Made by a program: the position numbers and the translations under genes
Part shown: positions 36,180-45,435 of the stretch, piece by piece
Position numbering within the stretch: the stretch's first letter is position 1
How the letters are laid out: each line of letters starts with the position of its first letter
Assembly (NCBI RefSeq): GCF_006716445.1
Contig: NZ_VFPA01000001.1
Coordinates: forward strand, 124,001-188,000
Reading direction: 5' to 3'
DNA from: Pseudonocardia kunmingensis
GTDB lineage: Bacteria; Actinomycetota; Actinomycetes; Mycobacteriales; Pseudonocardiaceae
Length of the DNA: 64,000 nucleotides
The notes under the pieces: generated by a model
The model's input: only the letters and a program-made list of their open reading frames with translations
Told to the model about the DNA's origin: nothing
Databases searched by the model: none

Positions 36180-37502
36180 TCATGTTGCTGGTCGGCGGCG
36201 GTAGTGGCTGGTTCGGGCGCGGTGTTGGTGTCGGCGTCGCCAGTGGCTGCAGCGCAGGGTGTGGGTGCGTGAGCGGATCGGTTGGACGATCAGCCGGTTG
36301 ATCAGTCGGGCGATCTCGTTGCAGGTCAGCGGGATGAGTCCGTCGGGTTGATGGGATCTGGTGGTGGCGGCGAACACGGCGAGTAGGGCGTGGGCGAACA
36401 TGGCGATCAGAGTCCAGCGTCGCCATGAGCCCCAGCGGCGGACTTGGTGTTCGTCGAGGCCGGTGAGGGTCTTGGTGGCCTGGAAAGATTCCTCGATGCG
36501 CCAGCGGGTGCCGGCGACGCGGACCAGTTCGGTCAAGGGTGCGGGTTGGGGTGCGTAGCAGCGGTAGTAGGCCAGCTCGCCGTGCTCGGGGTGGCGGCGG
36601 ATCAGTAACCAGCGGTGCCCGGGCCCGTCGTCGGGGTGCAGGGCGATGAATGCCCAGTCGTAGAAGCGTGGGCCCTTCGCCCCTGCCCCGGCCGAGTAGC
36701 GGGTCCAGCAGTGCTCGCCCAGGCTGGCGGCGACCTGGTCGACGCGCATCCGGACACCCCCTTGGGCTCCTTAGATGGCGACGCGGCGGTTGCAGCCGAT
36801 GCCCAGCACATACCCGAGCTGGAAGGTTTCGAGTTGGGTGCGCAGGTCGGGGTCGATGCCGTAGACCTCGTCGCCGGTGACCCACCCTGCCGGGAGCCCG
36901 GCCGAGACCGCGTGTGTGATCATCGTGGTGGCCAGTGCGGGTTTGGTGGCGAACTCGACTTCCTCGGGCACTCCTGCCTCGGTGCGCCGGTCGGGGTCGG
37001 TGGCCCAACTGCGGGGCAGGTAGAGCTCACGGTCGATCAACGCGTGCCCGCCGCGGGAGGCGTAGGCGAGATAGACCGCGACCTGGGCGTTTTCGATCCG
37101 GCCCGCGGTGCCGGTGTATTGGCACTGCACCCCGACGGCGTGTTCGCCCTTCTTCAGATCGCCGGACTCGTCCACGATCAGCACCACGTCGGGTTCGCCG
37201 AGGTGATCGGTGACGAAGCCGCGTAGATCCGCGGCCACCCCGTCGGTGTCCCAGACCGCCCGGTTGAGCAGGTGCTGCATCGCGTTCGGGCTGACCTCCC
37301 CGGCGTGCTCGGCGATGCTCCAGCAGGTCTTACGCGGCAGCTCTGCCGCCATCCCGCGCAGGAACCACGCGAACCGTTGACGGGTCTCAACGCGCGGGAA
37401 GCGGTCCGCGATCAGGTCGAGGAGTTGACCTTCCAGCGCCGACCACAGACCGGCCTCTACGCTGTGGCCCGCGGCCACCGCGTGATCTTCTGACGTCCAC
37501 AC
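36180..37502 (-). pseudogene. IS701-family transposase interrupted by an in-frame stop
   Basis: The first part (37502 to 36771) contains WSIAEHAGEVSPNAMQHLL, DESGDLKKGEHAVGVQ and QYTGTAGRIENAQVAVYL, classic for IS701 transposases, and ends LGIGCNRRVAI before a TAA at 36771-36773. In the same frame eight codons later the protein resumes at MRVDQVAASLGEHCW and runs through RYSAGAGAKGPRFYDWA and GTRWRIEESFQATK. No frameshift is needed, so one nonsense codon (or a replaced short segment) separates the halves. The last about 25 residues are basic and probably not native. Confidence 0.8.
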
Positions 37503-37528
37503 AACTGATGATCATCACGCGGTGGCCG
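37472..37528. repeat. 15-bp perfect inverted repeat at the IS701 transposase start
   Basis: CGGCCACCGCGTGAT at 37472-37486 is repeated in inverted form at 37514-37528 with a 27-bp spacer that contains the transposase GTG start (37502). A third, partial copy (GCGGCCACCGC) follows at 37542-37552. The hairpin could hide the start codon in mRNA and limit transposase synthesis, or be part of the transposase binding site. Confidence 0.65.
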
Positions 37529-37693
37529 TCCAGGTTCCCGGGCGGCCACCGCCAAGATCACGAAGTCGTAGGGTCGGGGACTGGCGCGGTGGCGTTTGTC
37601 CGACGGTAGGTCTTGGCGCTTCCACCGAGAGTTTCCTCGCGGTAGCTTTCGCTGTAACCTTGGTCGACGCTCCGTTTCCAGTCCCCGCCCGTC

Positions 37694-37726
37694 AAACCGT
37701 GCATGCGGTTCTCCCGCACACGGCTT
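37694..37726 (-). ncRNA. Group II intron domain V
   Basis: Read on the minus strand this segment begins AAGCCGTGTGCGGGAG and ends CCGCATGCACGGTTT, so AGCCGTG pairs with CACGGTT and GCGG with CCGC around a GAGAA loop. This is the 34-nt hairpin with AGC near the base that marks domain V, the catalytic centre of group II introns. It lies 11 bp downstream of the reverse transcriptase stop. Confidence 0.8.
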
Positions 37727-37737
37727 ACCGACGTTCT

Positions 37738-39099
37738 TCACCTGCGGCGTTCGGCTTTCCAGGCGCGCATTGGCCTGGGCGGGACGACAATCCCATCGAG
37801 ACTGATCAGACCCAGGTGATTCGAAGAACGCAACACCTGGACCATGCCCCATCCCCAGGCTCGGCGTCGGTTGCCACGTTTCGACAACCACAGCGCCAGC
37901 CGGCGCAGGGCATAGTTCCTGATCTGGCCGAGCAGGAGGGCCGAGTTCCCATAACGGAAATACCCGGCCCAGCCGCGGAGGAACAGGTTCAGCTCATCCA
38001 CGATCTGCTCGACCGGCACCAACAGCCGGGACCGGCCGGTGATCGACCGGATCCGGTCTCGGGCGTGCCGGACCGCCTTGCGTGCGGGCCAACGGGCGGG
38101 GAAGGTCAGATGCGCCGACCGGGGAGTCCGCCCACGCACCAGCCGGTTGTGGAAACCGAGGAAGTCCAGCCCCTCGCCTCCTTCGACCAGCGCCACGATG
38201 CGGGTCTTGGCCAGCTTCGGTTCCAGCCCGAGCTCGCCCAACAGCACCGTCAACCGCGCCAGCGCGGCTTCGGCCTGTTCCCGTGAACGGCACATCACAA
38301 CGGCGTCGTCGGTGTAGCGCACCAGCACCCCGTACTCGCCTGCTGACCAGGACCGATCGATCTGGTGCAGATAGACGTTCGCCAGCAACGGCGAGACCAC
38401 GCCGCCCTGAGGGGTGCCGGTGACCGGCCGACGGACCCGGCCGTCCTGCATCACCCCGGCGCGCAACATCACGCGCAGAAGCCGCAGCACGCCCTAGTCA
38501 CAGACGCGTTCCTCGACCGCTCGCATCAACTCCTCGTGCGGAATCGCCCCAAAACAGTCGGCGATGTCCGTCTCCACCACCCACCGCCTGCCCCGCCAGG
38601 ACTCATCGATCAAGACCTGCAGGGCGTCGTGCGCCGAGCACCTCGGGCGGAACCCAAAGCTGCACGGCAGAAAGTCAGCCTCGAAGATCGGCTCGAGCAC
38701 GGTCTTCAACGCCGCCTGCACGATGCGGTCACGGACCGAAGGGATCGACAACGGACGCTGCTCGACCGTGCCGGGCTTCGGGATGAACACCCGCCGCGCC
38801 GACAACGACCGCCACCGTCCGTTCCTCAGGTCCTCGGCCAACTCGCCGAGGAGCCGACTGACGCCGTACTCCTCGGCATCAGCCAGGGTGATCTTGTCAA
38901 TGCCCGGCGCACCGTCATTCCGGCGCACCGTAACCCACGCTCGCCACAGGACGTCTCTGCGATAGACCTTGTCCCGCAGCGCGTGAAACCGTCGTCCCGG
39001 ATCAGCCTTGGCCGACCGGCAAAGCGCATGCTGCAAGGCACGGACCGAATCCAGTTTCACAGATCCCGCGGCGGTGAAACTAGCCTTATCGGCACTCAC
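37738..39099 (-). pseudogene. Group II intron reverse transcriptase/maturase with one internal stop
   Basis: The frame encodes a 450-residue intron-type reverse transcriptase. FIPKPGTVEQRPLSIPSVRDRI, SFGFRPRCSAHDAL, ETDIADCFGAIPHE, GTPQGGVVSPLLANVYL and RYTDDAVVM are the RT blocks, followed by the maturase X domain ending FLRGWAGYFRYGN. A TAG at 38494-38496 interrupts between VCD and the continuing GVLRLLRVML in the same frame, where CGG is expected. The active-site box is YTDD instead of the usual YADD. No HNH endonuclease domain follows. The GTG at 39099 has GGGAGGGG upstream. Mobility is probably lost unless the stop is a sequencing error. Confidence 0.85.
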
Positions 39100-39690
39100 C
39101 GGGCCCCCTCCCTACAGAACTACGCATGAACGAAGTAGCGGCCCTTCCCTCACCGGCGGTTGTGCTGTCCGCACAGCTCGATCAGTACTACGGCAGCCTC
39201 CGACTCCCTCCCGGCACCCGATCCACTTCCCGGCTCCACACCGGTTATAGGACGGGCCGTCCACGCCGATCGCAGGGCGCTTCGGCCGGGGAGGGTCTCT
39301 CCAGTTCCCGCCGTCACCATCTCAACGTTCCGCGCCCCATACGCCGAGAAGTCCTTCGCGGCTGCGCTTCCAGGCTCTTCACCGCTTCCATGGCCTTCAC
39401 CGTGAACCGCTCGGCTCGGCTCTCCCTCAATGTCTAACGACGCGGCAGGCTTCGCTACCCGCTACGGACCGCTGATTCGCTTCCCCTACAAGGGCTTTCG
39501 ACGCTGGGCTTCGGCCCGACCCGTTTCCAGACCAGACCGCCAGCCTGCTACCGGGCCTCCTGGCAGCTACCCGGACCGGACTCACACCGGCAGGCGACAA
39601 CGAGCTTCAAACCAAGGCACGACCTCGCGGACGCCGATCTCGGCCGTCAGACGGCGATCTCCGACTCGGCAAGCCCGCGTGCGCTGACCG

Positions 39691-40668
39691 TCAGCCGCCT
39701 TGGACCAGCGGGAGCACCTCCTTGACCAGCAGGTCGAGCTGCCTGCGCCAGTCCCACGACGTGATCCGCAGGGTGACCTCGGTGGCGCCGTCGGCGTAGA
39801 GCTGCCGGATGTCGGCGGCCGCCTGCTCGGGAGTGCCTGCGGCCGTCCAGTTCCGGACGGCCTCCGGGCCGAAGACCGGCCCGTAGTACTCCCGCATGAA
39901 GCGGTAGCTCTCGTCGTAGGCCGCCTCGCGGTCCGGGTCCAGGTTGAGGTTGTGGTACGCGGAGACGCCGAACGCGTCGGGGTCCCGCCCCTCCTCCACC
40001 AGGAACTCCTTGATCGCCGGGAGGTTGACGGTCAGGTGCTCCGGCGTCTTGCGGGTGGTCATCCAGCCGTCGGCGACCCGCGCCACGCGGTGCAGCGCAC
40101 GGGTGGCGAGCGGCTGCGGCACGGGGTTGGACGCGATGTAGATCGGCGGTGGCGACTGCACGGGCCGGGGCAGCACGGTGACGTTCTCGAACGAGGTGTA
40201 GCGACCGGAGAAGGTCACGTCGTCCTCCGCCCACAGGCGGCGGACGATCTCCATGTTCTCCTCCATGCGCGCGGCGCGGGAGGCGTCGGCGACGCCGTAG
40301 ACCGCGCCCTCGCGCGCCGACGCGTCGTTCGGCTTCACGATCCCGGTGCACACCGCGAGCAGCATGCGCCCGTTCGAGAGCTGGTCGAGCGTGGCCCACT
40401 GGTCGGCGAACAGCACCGGGTCGCGCACCGGGAACGTGGCGAGGCAGCCCACGGCCAGCGTGACGTTCCGGGTGACCGCGGCGAGCGACCCGAACAGCGC
40501 CACCGCCTCCGGCCGGGGCTTGGCCAGCAGGCTGTCGCCGATCCAGACCGAGTCGAACAGCCCGGTCTCGTCGGCCCAGTGGCCAGTCTCGACGAGCTCG
40601 GACAGGCTCAGCACGTCGAAGAAGGTGCCGCGCTGCGGGAGCGCCAGCCCGATCGTCCGCTTGGTCAT
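39691..40668 (-). CDS. LLM-class flavin-dependent oxidoreductase
   Basis: The 325-residue protein is a luciferase-like (TIM-barrel) flavoenzyme using FMNH2 or F420. Typical segments are GLFDSVWIGDSLL near residue 40, LAVGCLATFPVRDPVLFADQWATLDQLSNGR around residue 75-105 and FSGRYTSFENVTVLPRPVQSPPPIYIA-like strands in the middle. The ATG at 40668 follows GGAAGGA. It ends the P450-to-LLM operon, 17 bp after the glyoxalase-like gene. Its substrate in the island is unknown; monooxygenation of a ring or reduction with F420 are both possible. Confidence 0.85.
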   Translation of the reverse strand: MTKRTIGLALPQRGTFFDVLSLSELVETGHWADETGLFDSVWIGDSLLAKPRPEAVALFGSLAAVTRNVTLAVGCLATFPVRDPVLFADQWATLDQLSNGRMLLAVCTGIVKPNDASAREGAVYGVADASRAARMEENMEIVRRLWAEDDVTFSGRYTSFENVTVLPRPVQSPPPIYIASNPVPQPLATRALHRVARVADGWMTTRKTPEHLTVNLPAIKEFLVEEGRDPDAFGVSAYHNLNLDPDREAAYDESYRFMREYYGPVFGPEAVRNWTAAGTPEQAAADIRQLYADGATEVTLRITSWDWRRQLDLLVKEVLPLVQGG

Positions 40669-40685
40669 CCGGAGTCCTTCCGCGG

Positions 40686-41306
40686 TCAGAGGGTGATGCG
40701 GCCGTGGGGGGTGTCGAGCACCGCTTCCAGGCCGGGCGGCCCGGTCGTGACGTCCAGCTGCACGTCGAGGGCGGCCAGGGCGCTCTCGACGGCGGGCGGG
40801 TCGGGGTGGCGCCCGACGAGCGACACCAGCCGCAGCTGCGGCAGGCCGTCGGCGGTGGGGTGGCGGGCGTCCTGCCAGTCGATGAGCGCGGGTGCGAGCC
40901 CGCCGAACCGGTCGCCGCGGTTGGGGGTCAGGCGCCACTCGAGCAGACGCCCGTCCGGTGTGCGGCGCGACAGCGCCGCGATGTCCCCCGGGTCGTAGCC
41001 GCCGTCGCGCGCCCGCTGCACGGTGGCGTCGAGGTCGTCCGGGCGCACGACCCAGGCCGCCAGCCGCGACGCGGTCAGCCGGTCGATCCCGAAGACCTCG
41101 GGCAGGGGCCGCACCGCGGGGTCGTCCGGCCCGATCAGCTCCAGGTACGCGTTCCCGCCGAGACCGACGAGGTGGTTGCGGGTGCCGCGGCCGACGTGGC
41201 GGCCGCCGAGCACGGGCGCCACGCCGGTGCGCTCGGTGAACTCGGCGACGAGCGCGTCGAGGTCGGGGCCGGCGTGCACGAGGTGGTCCAGGCGCGGCTC
41301 GATCAC
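40686..41306 (-). CDS. Glyoxalase-like (VOC superfamily) domain protein
   Basis: The 206-residue protein starts LDHLVHAGPDLDALVAEFTERTGV and continues with GRGTRNHLVGLGGNAYLELIGPD, as in the glyoxalase-like domain group of the VOC fold (metal-binding betaalphabetabetabeta units). Such proteins act as dioxygenases, isomerases or lyases. The GTG at 41306 overlaps the UbiX stop (GTGA). I cannot assign a reaction; coupling to UbiX/UbiD suggests a role in the same pathway. Confidence 0.7.
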   Translation of the reverse strand: MIEPRLDHLVHAGPDLDALVAEFTERTGVAPVLGGRHVGRGTRNHLVGLGGNAYLELIGPDDPAVRPLPEVFGIDRLTASRLAAWVVRPDDLDATVQRARDGGYDPGDIAALSRRTPDGRLLEWRLTPNRGDRFGGLAPALIDWQDARHPTADGLPQLRLVSLVGRHPDPPAVESALAALDVQLDVTTGPPGLEAVLDTPHGRITL

Positions 41307-41887
41307 CTCGCCACCTCCGCCGGGGTCCCGCCCCACCGGCGGACGACGCCGACGTCGAGGTCGAAGAGGTCGAGCACGCGCCCGACGGTGTGGTCCACCA
41401 TCTCCTCCAGGCTCGTCGGGCGGGCGTAGAACGCGGGCACGGGCGGTGCGATCACCGCGCCGAGCTCCGTCAGCTCCGCCATGGTGCGCAGGTGGTTGCG
41501 GTGCAGCGGGGTCTCCCGGAGCATCAGCACGAGCCGGCGCCGCTCCTTGAGCACGACGTCCGCGGCGCGGGCGAGCAGGCTCGTCGTCACGCCCGAGGCG
41601 ATCTCGGACATCGACTTCACCGAGCACGGCGCCACGACCATCCCCAACGTCCGGAACGAGCCGCTGGAGATCGGCGCACCGAGGTCGGTGTTGGAGTGGC
41701 ACACGTCGGCGAGGGCGGTGAGGTCGCCGAGCGGCATGTCGGTCTCGTAGGCCAGCGTCATGCGCGCCGACTTGGTGACGACGAGGTGGGTCTGCACCGG
41801 CGTGGGGCGCAGCAGCTCCAGCAGCCGCACGCCGTAGGCGACGCCGGAGGCCCCGGAGATCCCGACGACCAGGCGGGGCTCAGCCAC
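41303..41887 (-). CDS. ubiX: UbiX-type flavin prenyltransferase
   Basis: The 194-residue flavoprotein begins VVGISGASGVAYGVRLLELL and has VAPCSVKSMSEIASGV and LMLRETPLHRNHLRTM, all UbiX/Pad1 signatures. UbiX makes prenylated FMN, the cofactor of UbiD decarboxylases, from dimethylallyl phosphate and FMN. The GTG at 41887 overlaps the UbiD gene by 8 bp. In the predicted furan pathway it would be the HmfG counterpart. Confidence 0.93.
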   Translation of the reverse strand: MAEPRLVVGISGASGVAYGVRLLELLRPTPVQTHLVVTKSARMTLAYETDMPLGDLTALADVCHSNTDLGAPISSGSFRTLGMVVAPCSVKSMSEIASGVTTSLLARAADVVLKERRRLVLMLRETPLHRNHLRTMAELTELGAVIAPPVPAFYARPTSLEEMVDHTVGRVLDLFDLDVGVVRRWGGTPAEVAR

Positions 41888-43265
41888 GGGCCACCTCCGC
41901 CCAGCCGGCCGGGGCGGGCGCGGTGAGCGCGTCGAGGTCGAGCTCCCGCTCGCCGGGCACGGCGATCCGCGTGAACTTCATCGGTGGCGCGTCCACCGGC
42001 ACCGTGGCGTCCAGCCCCATCTTGGCGCCGACCCCGTCGTCGGTGGACGGGTCGAGCTTCGAACCCTGGCTGCCGCCGACCACCACGAGGTCGCGGTCGG
42101 CCTGGAACCGCGTGGCGACGGCCCACTCGACCTCGGTGGGGTCGTGCACGTCGACGTCGGTGTCGACCACCGTGACGTGCTTGATGTCGTAGTGCGTGCC
42201 GAGCGCGCCGAGGACGACGTTCTTCGCCTCGCCCGGTGCGGGCCGCTCCACCTGGACGTAGAGGTGGTAGCGGCAGGTGCCGCCGCGGGACAGGTGGATG
42301 TCGCGCACGCAGGGGAAGCTGCGGCGCAGGCTCGCCAGGAACGAGGCCTCGCGCGGGATGCCACCGAGCAGCAGGTGCTCCAGCCCGCCGCCGACGATCG
42401 TGTGGAACAGCGGCGACTCGCGCGTCGTGATCGCGTCGATCTCGATGACGTGCCGCTCCGCGCGCGGCCCGTAGTACTGCGGGAACTCGCCGAACGGCCC
42501 CTCGGGCTCGCGGACCTGTGCGAGCAGCCGTCCCTCGAGGACGATCTCGGCGTCGGCGGGCACGCGCACCTCGTTGGTGACGCAGCGGACGACGGGCAGC
42601 GGCTCGCCGCGCAGCGCGCCGGAGATCTCCAGCTCGTCGTGGTCGATGGGGACGATGGCCTGCGACGCCATCAGCGTGAGCGGGTCGACGCCGATCACGA
42701 TCGCGATCTCCAGGTCGGCTCCCTCGGCCTCCTGCGCCTGGAAGAACGCGAGGGTGTGGCGGGGCAGCAGCAGCGCGCCGAGCCGGTCGGGCCCGCTCAC
42801 CTGCAGGCGGTGGATCGACACGTTCTGCACCCCGGTGCCGGGCCGGCGCGCGATCAGCAGGCCCGCCGTGATGTAGGCGCCGTGGTCGTGCTCGTTGTGG
42901 GTGGGGATCGGCAGCATCGTGGTCAGGTCGACGTCGGAGCGGACGACCTCCTGGCACGGCGCGGTCTCGACCTCCCGGCTGGGCACGGGCTCCAGGCACG
43001 CGCTGCGGTAGCGCTCGAGCAGCCCGTCCGGCGGCACACCCATGGCCTCGGCCATCCACGCGCGGTCCGACAGCAGCCCGGACACGACGGGGACCGGATG
43101 CCCGCCCGGGCGCGGGAACAGGGAGGCGCTGCGGCCGTCGAGGCGGTTGGCGACGCCGGCGACGCCGAAGCGCAGGTCGACGTCCGGTTGCGCGACGGCG
43201 AGCCGGCCGCGGGACTGCAGGTGGTCCAGCCAGCCGCGCAGCGACGAGCCCACGGGCGGGGTCAT
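41880..43265 (-). CDS. UbiD-family decarboxylase (candidate furan-dicarboxylate decarboxylase, HmfF-like)
   Basis: The 461-residue protein is a prenyl-FMN-dependent UbiD decarboxylase. PIPTHNEHDHGAYITAGLLIAR, NVSIHRLQV (family arginine) and REPEGPFGEFPQYYG (the two conserved glutamates) form the active site, and the C-terminus has VVGGSQGSKLDPS. Members decarboxylate aromatic, heteroaromatic or acrylic acids reversibly. UbiX is next door, and a CoA ligase, Mo hydroxylase and crotonase are in the co-regulated operon, the gene set of the Cupriavidus Hmf pathway. 2,5-Furandicarboxylate is thus a good candidate substrate. Vanillate/4-hydroxybenzoate-type decarboxylases are alternatives. Confidence 0.85.
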   Translation of the reverse strand: MTPPVGSSLRGWLDHLQSRGRLAVAQPDVDLRFGVAGVANRLDGRSASLFPRPGGHPVPVVSGLLSDRAWMAEAMGVPPDGLLERYRSACLEPVPSREVETAPCQEVVRSDVDLTTMLPIPTHNEHDHGAYITAGLLIARRPGTGVQNVSIHRLQVSGPDRLGALLLPRHTLAFFQAQEAEGADLEIAIVIGVDPLTLMASQAIVPIDHDELEISGALRGEPLPVVRCVTNEVRVPADAEIVLEGRLLAQVREPEGPFGEFPQYYGPRAERHVIEIDAITTRESPLFHTIVGGGLEHLLLGGIPREASFLASLRRSFPCVRDIHLSRGGTCRYHLYVQVERPAPGEAKNVVLGALGTHYDIKHVTVVDTDVDVHDPTEVEWAVATRFQADRDLVVVGGSQGSKLDPSTDDGVGAKMGLDATVPVDAPPMKFTRIAVPGERELDLDALTAPAPAGWAEVARG

Positions 43266-44668
43266 GCGGTCTGCTCCTTCACGAGGGGTTCCTGCGGGGT
43301 TCCGCGGCGCTTCCCGAGCAGGTGCACCACCGTCATGATCACCAGCGGGCAGGCGACGGCGACGTAGGCGTTGTCGATGCCGAACGGGTCGCCGGCGAGG
43401 AACCACCCGGTCGTCGCCACCAGCGCGGCGAGGATGGACACGACCGCGCCGCGGCTGCTGCCGTAGGTGGGCCGGTAGAACATCAGCACGATCAGCACGG
43501 CCAGCGCCGCGCGCAGCGACTTGGCCAGGAACGTCACGGCGAGCACGTCCGAGGCGAACAGCGCGAGCGCGATCGGCACGACCCCGGCCCCGAACGTCGC
43601 CACCCGCAGGAACACGACGTCCTTGCGGTCGTCGCCGTCGCGGTTGAAGAACGGCCGGTAGAAGTCCTTGAGCAGGAGCGTCGCCGAGCCGATGATCAGC
43701 GCCGCGATGCTGCCGAGGATCGCCCCGACCAGCCCGCACATGACGATCGCGGTCACCAACGGGTGCACGTCGACGGCGAGCGTCGGGAGCGCGTCGAGGG
43801 AGTCGATGCCCGGGTACAGGGCGGCGGCGACCATCCCGACCACGGCCGCGAGGATGCCGAACGGCACGAGCATCAGCGCCGAGTAGAAGCCGGCCCGCTG
43901 GGCGCGGCCGGGGTCGGCGACGGTCGTGACGGCCTGCACCACGTACTGGGTCGCGAAGATCGCCCCGACGCCGGCGATGAGCCAGGCGAAGATCTGGCCC
44001 CAGCCGACGCCGTCGACCGAGAAGTTCTCCGCCGGCAGCGCCGCCCGCAGCTCGCCGAGCCCGCCCACGCGGGTCACGCCGATCACGGCGAGCAGGCCCA
44101 CCGCGGCCAGCTTCAGCACCGCGTGCAGCACGTTCGTGTAGACCACCGAGCGCATCCCGCCGATCACCACGTACACCGTGGCGAGCACGCCGACGACGAC
44201 GATGGCCAGGTCCCGGTCGATGCCCAGCAGGCTCGACAGCATCGCCCCGCCGCTGGCGTAGATGGCGACGGCGACGATGAGCAGGGCGCAGGTCATGATC
44301 ACCGAAGTTGCGGTGCGGACGCCCTCGCCGTAGGTGCTGGCCAGCGCGCCGGAGATCGTGTTCTCCCCCAGCGCCTTGTACCTGCGCGCCACGAAGAGCG
44401 AGAACAGGACGAAGCCGATCGCGAGGGCGACGACGTTCCAGGCCGCGGAGATGCCGACGTCGTAGGCCTCCTGCGCGGTGCCGAGCGTCGCCGACGTCCC
44501 GATGAACTCCGACATCAGCAGGAACCCGATCAGCACCGCCGGGAACACCCGGCCGCCGTTGGCCAAGCCCTCCGAGGTCCGCGACGAGCGCCGCACGACG
44601 TAGCTGATGCCGGCGAGCACCACCATGTAGGCCACGACGGCGAGCAGGACCACCCACGCGCTGGTCAC
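43262..44668 (-). CDS. Sodium:solute symporter family (SSS) transporter
   Basis: The 468-residue membrane protein has about 13 predicted helices. GLANGGRVFPAVLIGFLLMSEFIGTSATLGTAQEAY-type segments at the start and AIYASGGAMLSSLLGI, ATVYVVIGGMRSVVYTN and AGVGAIFATQYVVQAV in the core are typical of SSS proteins (panthothenate/proline/acetate symporter group). The GTG at 44668 overlaps the SDR stop. It likely imports the carboxylate substrate of the pathway, with Na+. Confidence 0.88.
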   Translation of the reverse strand: MTSAWVVLLAVVAYMVVLAGISYVVRRSSRTSEGLANGGRVFPAVLIGFLLMSEFIGTSATLGTAQEAYDVGISAAWNVVALAIGFVLFSLFVARRYKALGENTISGALASTYGEGVRTATSVIMTCALLIVAVAIYASGGAMLSSLLGIDRDLAIVVVGVLATVYVVIGGMRSVVYTNVLHAVLKLAAVGLLAVIGVTRVGGLGELRAALPAENFSVDGVGWGQIFAWLIAGVGAIFATQYVVQAVTTVADPGRAQRAGFYSALMLVPFGILAAVVGMVAAALYPGIDSLDALPTLAVDVHPLVTAIVMCGLVGAILGSIAALIIGSATLLLKDFYRPFFNRDGDDRKDVVFLRVATFGAGVVPIALALFASDVLAVTFLAKSLRAALAVLIVLMFYRPTYGSSRGAVVSILAALVATTGWFLAGDPFGIDNAYVAVACPLVIMTVVHLLGKRRGTPQEPLVKEQTA

Positions 44669-45432
44669 GTGAACACCCCGCCCCCGTCGACGACGAGCGT
44701 CTGGCCCGTCACGAAACCGGCCTCCGCGGAGGCCAGGAACAGCACGGCGCCGACGAGGTCGTCGGGCGCCATCTCCCGGCCGAGTGCGCGCCCGCGGGCG
44801 GCGGTCGCGATGTAGTCGTCTGTGTTGAGCGTGCGGCTGGCCTCGTCGCTGACGAGGCCGGGCGCCACCGCGTTGACGGTGATGCCGTGCGCGCCGAGCT
44901 CCCGGGCGGCGGCCCGGGTGAGCCCGTCCACCGCCGCCTTGGAGGCGACGTAGTGCGCGAACCCCGGGGCACCCATCCTGGCCACCGTGGACGAGATGTT
45001 GACGATCCGCCCGCCGTCGGCGGCGCGCATCGCCGGCACGACCGCGCGGATGCCCTGCCACGAGCCGCGGACGTTGACCCGCAGCACGGTGTCCCAGTCC
45101 TCGGTGGTGAGCTCGGTCAGCGGGCGCTTGCTCGCGAGCCCCTGGTAGACGGCGGCGTTGTTCACCAGGACATCCACGCCGCCGAACTCGGCGCGCGCGG
45201 CCTCGACGACCGCCGCCCAGTCGTCGTCGGAGGTGATGTCGCCGGGGACGAACACCGCACGCCCCGCCGATGCCGTGCTCGCCTTCTCCGCCAGCGCCGT
45301 CCCGGCCCCGGTGGCCGCGGCGACGTCCGTGGCGAGGACGTTCGCGCCGGACGCGGTGAAGGCGTGCACGTAGCGGCCGCCGATCCCGCCCGCCGCGCCG
45401 GTGACGACGACGGTCCTGCCGTCGGCTCCCAT
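44665..45432 (-). CDS. Short-chain dehydrogenase/reductase
   Basis: A 255-residue classical SDR: TGAAGGIGGRYV nucleotide-binding motif at residue 11, NNAA near 90, catalytic Ser in VNISSTVAR, YVASK with Tyr/Lys near 160, and a C-terminal VTGQTLVVDGG. It oxidises or reduces an alcohol/ketone with NAD(P)(H). It lies between the MFS and symporter genes with overlaps, so it should act on a pathway intermediate such as a hydroxymethyl or hydroxy compound; this is inference. Confidence 0.9.
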   Translation of the reverse strand: MGADGRTVVVTGAAGGIGGRYVHAFTASGANVLATDVAAATGAGTALAEKASTASAGRAVFVPGDITSDDDWAAVVEAARAEFGGVDVLVNNAAVYQGLASKRPLTELTTEDWDTVLRVNVRGSWQGIRAVVPAMRAADGGRIVNISSTVARMGAPGFAHYVASKAAVDGLTRAAARELGAHGITVNAVAPGLVSDEASRTLNTDDYIATAARGRALGREMAPDDLVGAVLFLASAEAGFVTGQTLVVDGGGVFT

Positions 45433-45435
45433 GTC

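Larger units (their letters stand above)
36155..37570 (-). mobile_element. IS701-like insertion sequence (ends approximate)
   Basis: The transposase frame is bracketed by related sequences that include CTAC and TCGTGATC at about 36160-36184 and, inverted, at about 37554-37572; they look like diverged terminal repeats. I could not define the exact ends or a target duplication. The transposase is split by a stop codon. A 15-bp perfect inverted repeat spans its start. Confidence 0.6.
37570..39620 (-). mobile_element. Group II intron (ends approximate)
   Basis: A maturase-type reverse transcriptase gene is flanked by non-coding RNA-like sequence on both sides. About 520 bp upstream (39100-39620 on the minus strand) contain the GCCGGTGTGAGTCCGG type of segment expected of domain I, possibly beginning GTGCC at 39620. 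Downstream of the gene lies a clear domain V. The 3' end is uncertain; GGGGACTGG at 37576-37584 pairs with CCAGTCCCC at 37678-37686 and may be part of the terminal structure. The intron lies just past the end of the LLM flavoenzyme gene, with a GCCG/CGGC hairpin between. Confidence 0.7.

Noticed and set aside
39100-39690. Short plus-strand open frames around 39126-39687
   Set aside because: They lie in the structured RNA part of the group II intron and have no protein-like composition.
23442-43265. Anaerobic phenol carboxylation (PpsAB-like proteins plus UbiD/UbiX)
   Set aside because: The two sets lie in separate operons 15 kb apart with insertion elements between. Each fits better with its own neighbours, and the CBS subunit and extra carboxylase subunits are absent.
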